Assembly (NCBI GenBank): GCA_000695325.1
Contig: AVPN01000143.1
Location: 28,301 to 52,144, forward strand
Direction: 5' to 3'
DNA length: 23,844 bases
Source of the DNA: Pleurobrachia bachei
Lineage: Eukaryota > Ctenophora > Tentaculata > Cydippida > Pleurobrachiidae
Made by a program: the position numbers and the translations under genes
Shown here: one piece after another, positions 9,551-18,412 of the stretch
Layout: each line of letters opens with the position of its first letter
Position numbering within the stretch: the stretch's first letter is position 1
Notes under the pieces: generated by a model
The model's database searches: none
Told to the model about the DNA's origin: nothing
What the model saw: only the letters and a program-made list of their open reading frames with translations

Positions 9551-10096
9551 GGGGGTCCTCGTAGTGACCTCATTTCATCATTTTTAGAGAGAGCTCAACT
9601 GCAGAGGGTGTTAGCGTGGAGATAGTTGTAAAAATCACTTAGCCACTTACACATGATGAGATATAAAACCGAGGTGAAGGGAGAGAGAAAGAGAGAGAGA
9701 GAGAGATCACAGCTTTTCGTTAATGAGAAATGTTACAATCTTGACTTCATATTTTGCACGTCATTAAACGGTATTGGCCATGTATCAAAATTCAATAAAG
9801 TATTATATCACAAAAATCACGTATTCCATGCCAATCGAGTTTAACTGTGTACTTAACAAGGTATAAACTATGCATAATCATGATAATTGCAACTCTAGTT
9901 CACTTTAAACGGGTTGGCGCCCTTCTGTCTCTTCAATCTCTATAGATCTCTAGATCAAGTTCTTTAGATATGAATCAGATGTCCTAAGATTCCAATTAAC
10001 AATATTTATTTAAAATTCAACAAGGAAAACATAACTACACAGTGCACACTGCACAGTGCACACCCCCATTCAAATATTCAAAATTTGCCAACCATT

Positions 10097-10102
10097 TTTA
10101 TT
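10097..10102 (-). terminator. Candidate GPD1 poly(A) signal AATAAA
   Basis: The minus strand reads AATAAA about 95 nt after the GPD1 stop codon. A second AATAAA lies at 10005-10010. No other perfect hexamer is closer to the stop. Confidence 0.5.
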
Positions 10103-10196
10103 TATGTCACTGCACACAGACATAAATAAACTATTCACTCATAAATAACTAAAACATAGTTAATAAACAGCTCATAATTTCATTGTCTCTCTCACA

Positions 10197-13100
10197 CTAT
10201 TGTCCAAGGTTTTCAATGAGTGATTTGGGGGTGGCCCCATCGTAACAGATCTCGTAAACACTCCTAAACAGCGGATACTGACTTGTCACTCCCTTACTTT
10301 CCAGCACGTGGAACACCTGGAATTGAAGTTGGTTTGGAAATTGAAGACAAGTTAGAAACTCAATTCAAGTTTAGAGCATTGCAAAGGATATTCGTTCAGA
10401 CCTTGTTATTCACTGATAAATGGGTCAAGCAATGTAAGCAAAGGTATCAGATATTGCCATTACCAACTATTTTCAAACCTCTTTTGCTGTCATGGGACCT
10501 TGTAGTTTCTGACCACCCAACATCTCAGCCTCCAGCTCATCCAGAGGTTTACCCGTCCTTACAAAGGCCTCGGAAACCTTCCTGTTCCTACCCCCGTAAC
10601 ACCTGTGGGGTTACCTATTGTTATTCCCCGCCCTGGAGGAAATTTCACATGTGCCAAACTTTGCTATCAGGTCAAACTCGTTTGAACATCTAATTTGTGA
10701 AGATGATGGGTTGTTATGGACTAACGACCCTTTTAACCGCAAACAGACAGACATCCTATTATACACACATGATATACAAACTATGTACTACAGTCGGACC
10801 CCCATTTAGTGACATCCTCGGGGGAAAGGATTTTGGGCACTAAATCGGGGTTGGCACTAAATCGGGGTCAAATACTGTTCCTTACAGTCGGAAACCTTCC
10901 TGTTCCTACCCCCGTAACACCTGTGGGGTTACCTATTGTTATTCCCCGCCCTGGAGGAAATTTCACATGTGCCAAACTTTGCTATCAGGTCAAACTCGTT
11001 TGAACATCTAATTTGTGAAGATGATGGGTTGTTATGGACTAACGACCCTTTTAACCGCAAACAGACAGACATCCTATTATACACACATGATATACAAACT
11101 ATGTACTACATACAAGATGTGCTTGCTAAATAGTTGGCATTAACAATACAGTAAGGTTCGATAGAATTATACAGCAGACAAGTCATATCTCAAAACTCAT
11201 AAGATTTATCCATCTTACTTGCCTTGCCAGGTTTAGAACATAATAATATCTTACGTTGTGATCAAATCGGCTACTCCACAGCTCTCGAAGAAGGTACTCT
11301 CTTGGGATGAGGGACAGAACATCTTACAGAAGGCAACCATCTCACGGAGTCCAATCCTAATTATAGCAGCTTTAGAGTTTCCACCTGTCGAGGGATAGAG
11401 TAGGTCAGTGGGGTGGCTCAAGAGTTAATTTTATTTTTGGGGTGGTTCTGGATATTTTGTGGCTAGATAAAACGTTTTAAACCGGTAGTGGCGTTTCTAC
11501 TTCTCTACTAGGGGCCAATTTGTTTTGTTCACACGATAACGAATTTGCTAACAGCTCATATTGCACATAATCAGTTGAGGTGGCCTACAAAAGTTAATAT
11601 TATGCAATACAGAAGTTGATAAGTAACTTGAGAAATGGCCAAGTTATTCGTCCTGAATAATACGATTAGAATGTGCTATTTGTGTAGGGTCCCACAACTA
11701 CAGTGCTATCAAATGACAAATATAATAACAGTGTCAGGACCACCCACAAGATGACCATTAATTTCTATAGAATTAGAAATTCAACTCATAGCAATAGTTT
11801 TTTGGCAACATATGACGGAACTGTCAGAACAAAGCTCTGACAGTCACGCATTTTCTTGTATCTCACCTAATCCAAGACCATCAACAAAACCGGCTGCTAC
11901 GGCAACAATATTCTTCAGGGCTCCGCAGAGTTCCACAGTTTGGCTGTCTGGTGAAAAATAGATCTGTTGTAAGGGTTAGCACGGAGTTGAATACGAGATC
12001 TCATAATCAGGTGGGACCTGAACTGCTCAATGGGTTTTAGTAAACACTGTAAAATTGATTTTACTATTTGTTTTTGATTAAGGTGGAAGTCTAACGCTGA
12101 TATTCTAAGCACCGTGCGCGTGGTTTAGTAAACACTGTTTACCTTGCACGGGAGTGGTACGGAAGTAGGAGGTATTGAATAGACTCTGATACACGTCACA
12201 CATACTCGCATCATTGCAACCAATTGTGGCCTCTGAAAACTCCTCCCTGGCAACCTAGACGATGATATCAAAACTCCGGAATGAACAGAAAGTATGAACA
12301 ATTCAAACCTGTAGCACTAAATACAGAAAGAGTATCTGTAACAAACATTCACAAACAATCGACTGACCTCGTTGGCGATGTTGGCCCCCATTAACACGGA
12401 GCACTCAGTTCCCAGCTCTCCCTGAATAAGGCTGGAAATAAGGGCCAACTCGCTGCTATCCTGAAGTCCTTTGATACAGGAGAGAGATACAGCTCCTTGC
12501 TTGATACTGCCATTTATCTTACCGCAGATACCCTTGACAAACTGAAATACACGTAACAGGATGATAAACTAAATAACGATACAAAGGGGGGGGATTGAGG
12601 TAGATAAGTGATTACAATCAGTATAAACCTTTTAAACAGGACCATCCATTGATTGGAGTGATATAATATCTCAAAACACCACAAGTTACCATGGTTACCA
12701 TTGTTACCATGGTTACCATGGTTCCCCTGGTTACCTGATGTGGTAGGACCCACAGTAGGATATCAGCTCCCTTGACACTCTCCACCACATCCGTAACAGC
12801 AACTACATTCTCAGGCAGTTTTACACCCGGTAAATACTTGACATTCTCATGGGTTGTGTTGATCATTTCTGAGAGTTTCTGACCGTTAACCATCTCTTCG
12901 AACACCCACATACGCACCTGGCAAAATGGAATGATTCTAGTTACTCAAGATGGTAGATGTAATTATTCATCTGAATTCTGATTCATGATATCTCATCCAT
13001 TACATTTTATTCATGACATCTGATTGGGCCGCATGTAAATTGAAATCATCCTATAAGGGAGCTGGAATAGTTTTTATATCTACTCTCGAGAGGAATCTTT

Positions 13101-13218
13101 TCTCTAATACCTCTTTGTCGAAAAGGCTGGGGTGTCGGGGAGTATTGGATCCAACAATTTTAGCAATCGCACATCCCCAGTTTCCACTACCAATCACTGT
13201 AACTTTCCTAGCGGCCAT
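10197..13218 (-). CDS. GPD1: NAD-dependent glycerol-3-phosphate dehydrogenase, cytosolic type
   Basis: Eight exons: 13218-13111, 12917-12735, 12541-12368, 12254-12143, 11947-11867, 11384-11255, 10602-10479, 10316-10197. All have GT-AG borders and compatible phases and give 343 aa, against ~349 in vertebrate GPD1. The enzyme interconverts dihydroxyacetone phosphate and glycerol 3-phosphate with NADH, linking glycolysis to glycerolipids and the glycerophosphate shuttle. The NAD-binding loop is VIGSGNWG (8-15). [15 protein letters not shown], the SVLMGANIA-type block, ELCGALKN with the catalytic Lys at 204, [10 protein letters not shown] and CYGGRNRKV are all present. One conserved Asp in the usual GDNTKAA motif is Gly here (GGNSKAA). 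The 5' part (exon 1 and most of exon 2) is also present in the tandem copy upstream. Exon 7 is partly repeated in intron 6. Confidence 0.95.
10571..11109. repeat. 221-bp duplication including the start of GPD1 exon 7
   Basis: 10571-10791 and 10889-11109 are near-identical direct copies, 318 bp apart, separated by a MITE fragment. The first copy joins the complete exon 7. The second holds only the acceptor and first 32 coding bases of exon 7 and is a dead-end pseudo-exon inside intron 6. The second copy keeps the uninterrupted TA target that is occupied by the MITE in the first copy. Confidence 0.85.
10791..10888 (+). mobile_element. TA-type MITE fragment (CAGTCGG family) in GPD1 intron 6
   Basis: It starts TA-CAGTCGGACCCCC and contains two CACTAAATCGGGG units, as in the element at 15651-15917. 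It lacks the proper right terminal repeat and instead runs into TTACAGTCGG at the junction with the second copy of the duplicated GPD1 segment. Confidence 0.75.
12685..12734 (-). repeat. 9-bp minisatellite at the GPD1 exon 2 donor
   Basis: About five units of a GTAACCATG repeat (minus strand) start exactly at the exon 2 splice donor. Each unit brings a GTAAC that could act as a weak donor. The unit is three codons long and keeps the frame open. Confidence 0.8.
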
Positions 13219-13694
13219 ATTCTGTTTGCTATACTAGATGAGAAAACAAGGAGTAAGTACGAACTTATCTCTGAGAAATACATGAGGTCGTCCAAGGGGA
13301 AGTTGTTTTGTTCAAACCCGGGGCGCGGGGAAGGAGGGTCGAACAAGGCAAGGGGAAAGCAGGAATGTTGACAAATATCCCATCTAGAATATTGAGGCAA
13401 ATATATTGTTAGATGATGATACATAATGATACAATAAACTGATTACAAAACCCGCAATAATAGGACTCAGTACTGAATAATAAAAAACAACAACTTTAGC
13501 CCTCAATACGGAATAAAACCGCCCACTCCAGAAATGAGAGATAAAGAGGGTAAGAGAGAGAGGAAAATTGAGAACACGCCACTGCTACCCACGCATGTCC
13601 TGTCCCACACAATTCTCTCTCTATCTCCTCTTTCTCCTCTCTCACTCCCCTAACTTCCCGCATCCAACAAGCACGCATAAACCGTTTGTTTGAG

Positions 13695-13744
13695 CTCCCA
13701 GGGGGCAGCTACCACAACAATGATCTCTACCACAACCAGTAGAA
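13695..13744. other. 50-bp block, native-looking version
   Basis: The block shares internal repeats with its flank: AACAATGATCTC occurs inside at 13716-13727 and again at 13743-13754. This suggests copy 1 is the original orientation. The corresponding block at 15067-15116 is its unreversed complement. Confidence 0.85.
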
Positions 13745-13752
13745 CAATGATC

Positions 13753-14049
13753 TCAGAGTGAGGAGAGAATAGCGTCCACCGCACAACTGAAGTTATCCAC
13801 TATCATGGTCGGGGTTATCGTAGCATGATTCTCATCTTTCTCAGGCCTACACGAAGAAAACAATTTACACGAAGGAGCATCTCTCCCATCACCCACCGAA
13901 AGGCAAAAAACAAATAAAAGGACGAGCTAAAACCTGAATAAATAACTGAATTCGAACCTGAATTTTCCTGTCCTAACAAGAATTCCCTGAAGTCCAGTAG
14001 CCATTGATCCACCGATATCAGACTCAACGTCATCTCCAATCATAACACA
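13753..14049 (-). pseudogene. Duplicated last two exons of LHPP (copy 1)
   Basis: Exons at 14049-13958 (CVMIGDDVESDIGG, HAD motif IV) and 13846-13753 (ending AILSSL-stop) repeat the LHPP terminal exons at 15421-15330 and 15218-15125. Splice borders are intact, so LHPP transcripts reading past copy 2 could splice here. The protein ends would differ by Ala in place of Thr six residues from the C-terminus. It has no 5' exons of its own, so it is an exon duplicate rather than an independent gene. Confidence 0.85.
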
Positions 14050-14128
14050 CTGTGGGTGGTGGTTGTCTAGCTAGACTGTGTTTTGGGTGCCCCGCCCGTG
14101 TGAAAATGTAAAGAAGGGTTAGAACATA

Positions 14129-14590
14129 AGGATATCAGCTCCCTTGACACTCTCCACCACATCCGTAACAGCAACTACATTCTCAGGCAGTTTTACACCC
14201 GGTAAATACTTGACATTCTCATGGGTTGTGTTGATCATTTCTGAGAGTTTCTGACCGTTAACCATCTCTTCGAACACCCACATACGCACCTGGCAAAATG
14301 GAATGATTCTAGTTACTCAAGATGGTAGATGTAATTATTCATCTGAATTCTGATTCATGATATCTCATCCATTACATTTTATTCATGACATCTGATTGGG
14401 CCGCATGTAAATTGAAATCATCCTATAAGGGAGCTGGAATAGTTTTTATATCTACTCTCGAGAGGAATCTTTTCTCTAATACCTCTTTGTCGAAAAGGCT
14501 GGGGTGTCGGGGAGTATTGGATCCAACAATTTTAGCAATCGCACATCCCCAGTTTCCACTACCAATCACTGTAACTTTCCTAGCGGCCAT
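14129..14590 (-). pseudogene. Duplicated 5' end of GPD1 (exon 1 and truncated exon 2)
   Basis: Exon 1 copy at 14590-14483 is identical in sequence to GPD1 exon 1 and keeps its donor. The exon 2 copy (14289-14129) keeps its acceptor but loses its last 22 bp and donor at the duplication breakpoint, after which the frame soon stops. It cannot code for a full enzyme alone. A transcript from this copy's promoter could still splice its exon 1 to the intact exon 2 at 12917 and give normal GPD1 mRNA. Confidence 0.85.
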
Positions 14591-15066
14591 ATTCTGTTTG
14601 CTATACTAGATGAGAAAACAAGGAGTAAGTACGAACTTATCTCTGAGAAATACATGAGGTCGTCCAAGGGGAAGTTGTTTTGTTCAAACCCGGGGCGCGG
14701 GGAAGGAGGGTCGAACAAGGCAAGGGGAAAGCAGGAATGTTGACAAATATCCCATCTAGAATATTGAGGCAAATATATTGTTAGATGATGATACATAATG
14801 ATACAATAAACTGATTACAAAACCCGCAATAATAGGACTCAGTACTGAATAATAAAAAACAACAACTTTAGCCCTCAATACGGAATAAAACCGCCCACTC
14901 CAGAAATGAGAGATAAAGAGGGTAAGAGAGAGAGGAAAATTGAGAACACGCCACTGCTACCCACGCATGTCCTGTCCCACACAATTCTCTCTCTATCTCC
15001 TCTTTCTCCTCTCTCACTCCCCTAACTTCCCGCATCCAACAAGCACGCATAAACCGTTTGTTTGAG

Positions 15067-15116
15067 GAGGGTCCCCCGTCGATGGTGTTGTTACTAGAGA
15101 TGGTGTTGGTCATCTT
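15067..15116. other. 50-bp block equal to the unreversed complement of 13695-13744
   Basis: Every one of the 50 bases is the Watson-Crick complement of the base at the same offset in copy 1, read in the same direction (CTCCCAGGGGG becomes GAGGGTCCCCC, and so on). The flanks match directly on both sides. The block lies just past the LHPP stop codon, in presumed 3' UTR. Confidence 0.9.
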
Positions 15117-15124
15117 CAATGATC

Positions 15125-17231
15125 TCAGAGTGAGGAGAGAATAGTGTCCACGGCACAACTGAAGTTATCCACTATCATGGTCGGGGTTATCGTAGCATGA
15201 TTCTCATCTTTCTCAGGCCTACACGAAGAAAACAATTTACACGAAGGAGCATCTCTCCCATCACCCACCGAAAGGCAAAAAACAAATAAAAGGACGAGCT
15301 AAAACCTGAATAAATAACTGAATTCGAACCTGAATTTTCCTGTCCTAACAAGAATTCCCTGAAGTCCAGTAGCCATTGATCCACCGATATCAGACTCAAC
15401 GTCATCTCCAATCATAACACACTGTGGGTGGTGGTTGTCTAGCTAGACTGTGTTTTGGGTGCCCCGCCCGTGTGAAAATGTAAAGAAGGGTTAGAACATA
15501 ACAAGTGGTGGTTGGCTTGTGTCAGCACACTATGGTGGTAATAATATGGGGGAAATACTTATCACCTATTGGTAGTGGTATGGAGTATTGCTTAGTTAGA
15601 CTGTGTTTCGGGCGCTGTATGTACAATGCACATGTAAAGGAGGGTTAGTACAGTCGGACCCCCATTTAGTGACATCCTCGGGGGAAAGGGTTTCGGTCAC
15701 TAAATCGGGGAGGGCACTAAATCGGGGTAAAGGGTTTTGGTCACTAAATCGGTGTGGCCACTAAATCGGGGTCAAATACACGTTATTTTGGGCACTAAAT
15801 CGGGGTTGGCACTAAATCGGGGTCAAATACCGTAACTTTCCTATATCGGGGGAAATTTATCCTGTCACTAAATCGGGGTGTCACTAAATCGGGGGTCACT
15901 AAATCGGGGTCCGACTGTACATAACAAATGGAGTATGGACGTACTAAGACAGAGTTATGAGAGAGATCAAGAAATAGCGTTCCGGTGGTTCTTTTGTACC
16001 TGATCAGGTGGAATTCCTAAGATTTTGGCAGCTTGTGTGAAAAACATGGCGCTTGGTTTTCCGATACACTCCGCCTTGCATTGGCTTGAATACTGAAATT
16101 GAGTAAAAAACTTGATGCAAGGTTTATAAATAACTATGTTTGTGTTAACCTCTGGGTTCCAGGGAAGGGGATAAAATTTATAAATAGTAATGTTTGTGGT
16201 AATATCTGGTTTACAGGGAGTAATTTAGAGGTTACTGAAACTAGACAACTATTACCTCAAGACCAGTCACAAAACAGCCAACATCCACCTTGAGACCAAC
16301 CCTCTTATCCTTGTAGAATTTACTGAACAATGTGTTAGAAACTTATAGCAACCAACGTCATGACACACATGCACGTTGAACTTACCTTTTGCCCAAGCAA
16401 AAGAATTTCTTGTCTCCTGAAAAAACGATTTAATAGAACCATAATATTTGTTTTTTTTTTGGGTGGAAAATAGGAAACGGATCAGTGAGTTTACTTAATT
16501 GTCCCTTGTTCTAACCCTTCTTAACATTTGTGGGGCGCGTGAAATACATTCTAGCTAGGCAAACTATACCCTTAACGAGATGTCTAAAAGTGTTGTCCAT
16601 GGCTTCGTATGTAAATCCATCCTCTGCATCTCCAACAATGACTGTATTTGGATCACTACTGGATTCCCCGAAATCCTCTTGAACTCGTTCGTGCACCAAG
16701 AAGTACGGTCTGTAACCCTCATCTTTTATCAACTGGAAGTGGAGGAGAACACACTGCTTAATACTCGTTGAGGTTTAGAAAAAGGTGACATTTCTGTTCA
16801 AGAAGAAAAAACAGTATTTACAACTGTTATATTATAGAATATCGAAACCTGTTTCATAACCGATACGGGAGATATTATCTTTTCTGGGGAAACTGGAAAT
16901 CCAATTCTCTGTAGTTTTTCTGCCATTTGATCAGTCGAATAAGTACTTTCGTTCGTACAGAGAACAGTTGGTATACCAGATTCCATTAACCTATCCAAAT
17001 AGGGAGACAATAAAACCCCGTCTACTCATCTTGTGCAACCGGATGGAGAAAGCTAAACTTCCTCCCTGTCAAAAGACTTCTAAAAATTACCAATCGCAAG
17101 TCATGGCATTCAAGTTGTTACCTTTTGAAAGCATCAACTGACTGTGAGATAGCAATATCATCTCCATCTTCAGTCCCGTCCTTTAGCACTCCACTGATAT
17201 CAGTTAGTACTCCTGAGGGGTGTTTTTTCAT
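15125..17231 (-). CDS. LHPP: HAD-family phosphatase, phospholysine/phosphohistidine type (LHPP)
   Basis: Eight exons: 17231-17122, 16990-16849, 16732-16570, 16416-16386, 16322-16256, 16092-16000, 15421-15330, 15218-15125. All phases agree and give 263 aa (vertebrate LHPP ~270). HAD motif I is TDISGVLKD (10-18), with the LHPP-type DxS in place of DxD. Motif II is CTNES (48-52), motif III Lys lies in GKP (182-184), and motif IV is GDDVESD (207-213). The C2-type cap between motifs II and III includes GYRPYFLVHERV and DVGCFVTGLEY. LHPP hydrolyses pyrophosphate and phospho-His/Lys. HDHD2 is the nearest alternative, but the CTNES and DISGVL signatures favour LHPP. I start at the ATG at 17231, because in-frame stops (TGA TAG) lie just upstream. 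A further 5' exon joined at 17246 cannot be excluded. The last two exons exist twice. Confidence 0.92.
15651..15917 (+). mobile_element. TA-flanked MITE with internal CACTAAATCGGGG repeats
   Basis: A 267-bp element with ends CAGTCGGACCCC and GGGGTCCGACTG, flanked by TA on both sides. The terminal repeat continues inward as ATTTAGTGAC. Inside are nine direct copies of CACTAAATCGG-type units. No ORF encodes a transposase. The TA duplication and CAG ends suggest the Tc1/mariner superfamily, possibly pogo. It lies in LHPP intron 6, between exons at 16000 and 15421. Confidence 0.85.
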
Positions 17232-17935
17232 AGACTCATTAACAACCTATCAATCTGTGGTCATGGCTTTCAATCTGCAATCGACACACTCATAAAAATA
17301 ATAATAATAATAATAATATCGAATATTTATATCCCGCTATCATGCGTTAAATATGCTAGTTCACTACTCGTTTATACTAGAACTAAAAGATATACTTAGA
17401 GAACACCGAGATTATCGTTAAAACTAACACCGCGTCTATAGCGGCCTTCTCAGGGCCAGAGAAATGCCATTCAAGCTAATTTTGGTCAAGAAATAAGAAT
17501 GAGGAGAGAAGATTTAATCAAAGGAAAGAAGAAAAAAGGATAAAAATGCGATATAGTATAAAAAAGAAAGGATAGATAATTGTAATAATAATATTGTTAA
17601 CTAGTAAGAATCGGGGTGGAGTCGGGTGGAGCCGGGTGGAGTCATGTTTGAGATAGTGTGAGGGAAGTGAAACAAGTTGAAAATGAAAAGGAGTGGATGA
17701 AGTGGAAAGGCAGTTATTAGGGTTGGACAATATCAATACAAAAAAGTAAAGACAGCTGGGTAGCTTGAGTCAGATTGAATAATACAGATTACCATTGATT
17801 AAAATTAATAAGTTAATTGGGTGATTAAAAATAATAAATTAGTGGATTAAGAGTATTTTTAATCAGAAAATAAATTAGAATAAGGTGTAGCAAAATAAAG
17901 TGAGGTGCTGTGATTAGATTGTGAGTGTGGGCTTG
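17232..17935. other. Spacer upstream of LHPP
   Basis: AT-rich, with an (ATA)n microsatellite at 17294-17318 and three GGGTGGAGTC-type units at 17611-17643. It should contain the LHPP promoter, but I see no clear core elements. No coding exon is recognised. Confidence 0.45.
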
Positions 17936-18007
17936 CCTTTAAGGATCTTGTCTTGTCTTGTCTTTTCTTTAGTTAGTCAACTCAGGACCTATGGACAAAG
18001 ATTAATA

Positions 18008-18412
18008 TTATGGGCAGGATGGGTTTAAAATCTTGGCCTTCGCTGGGCGCGGTTGAGTCGCTTTGTTAGTACCACTGCTACTATCTGGATAAGCGAGGGC
18101 GAAAAGATGAGTTTTCAACATTTGTTTGAAAGTTTCAAGAGATGATACTTCTCTTAGGCTTTTAGGTAGTTTGTTCCAAATCTTAGGTCCGCATACACTG
18201 AACGCCTTCTGAGTGTTAAGATATTTGGTATCATGGCGTTTTTCCACTAGGGTTAGGTCATCATCAAGACGAACTTTTCTGGTCTTCGGCTGTCTGCGTA
18301 CAATCATGTCTGAGAGATACTCAGGCACAAGTCCATGTATACATTTATAGACCAAGAGGCAGATTTTGAAAACGATTCTTTGCTCGACCGGAAGGAAAGG
18401 AAGTTGGGTCAA
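18008..18412 (-). pseudogene. LINE ORF2 C-terminal tail fragment
   Basis: It encodes LPFLPVEQRIVFKICLLVYK, then LVPEYLSDM, FSVCGPKIWNKLP and a SLETFKQMLKTHLF segment. This is the conserved region after the reverse transcriptase in CR1/L2/Rex-type LINEs. It is open from the deletion junction to its stop. It overlaps the end of the endonuclease fragment in another frame, as expected for an out-of-frame deletion junction. Confidence 0.8.

Larger units (their letters stand above)
9153..10196. other. Intergenic region between GPD1 and the Delta-like gene
   Basis: No coding exon is recognised here. It contains the presumed promoter of the Delta-like gene (see 9430-9550), two GA microsatellites, a 14-bp direct repeat (CAGTGCACACTGCA-type) near 10040-10064, and GPD1 3' sequence with AATAAA signals. 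Confidence 0.5.
12757..14128. repeat. 1,372-bp tandem duplication, copy 1
   Basis: Head-to-tail duplicate of the following 1,372 bp. It contains most of GPD1 exon 2, intron 1, exon 1, the GPD1/LHPP intergenic spacer and a copy of the last two LHPP exons. By eye the copies are identical except for one 50-bp block (13695-13744) and two substitutions within the next ~40 bp. Retained haplotype duplication in an assembly is an alternative to true duplication. Confidence 0.95.
14129..15500. repeat. 1,372-bp tandem duplication, copy 2
   Basis: Second copy with the same boundaries (AGGATATCAG at the left, GAACATA at the right). It carries a 5'-GPD1 duplicate (14129-14590) and the LHPP terminal exons contiguous with the rest of LHPP. 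Confidence 0.95.

Noticed and set aside
10618-11133. Paired open frames of ~63 codons starting MLFPALEE
   Set aside because: They are antisense translations of the duplicated GPD1 exon 7/intron segment. The minus strand holds the real coding sequence.
13013-14743. Duplicated plus-strand frames of 74 and 79 codons
   Set aside because: They overlap GPD1 exon 1 antisense and appear twice only because of the tandem duplication.
13695-15116. Small inversion as the explanation of the 50-bp difference
   Set aside because: The reverse complement of the copy 1 block does not match copy 2. Only the unreversed complement matches, and it does so at all 50 positions.
12757-15500. Two complete GPD1 genes
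   Set aside because: The upstream copy has only exon 1 and a truncated exon 2 without a donor; no later GPD1 exons follow before the LHPP exons.
15651-15917. CRISPR-like array from the regular CACTAAATCGGGG repeats
   Set aside because: Units are short with irregular, similar spacers, lie between TA-flanked terminal inverted repeats, and the genome is eukaryotic.
15125-17231. HDHD2 identity for the HAD phosphatase
   Set aside because: The related HDHD2 family fits the C-terminal motif IV, but DISGVL, CTNES and the DVG...LEY cap segment fit LHPP better.
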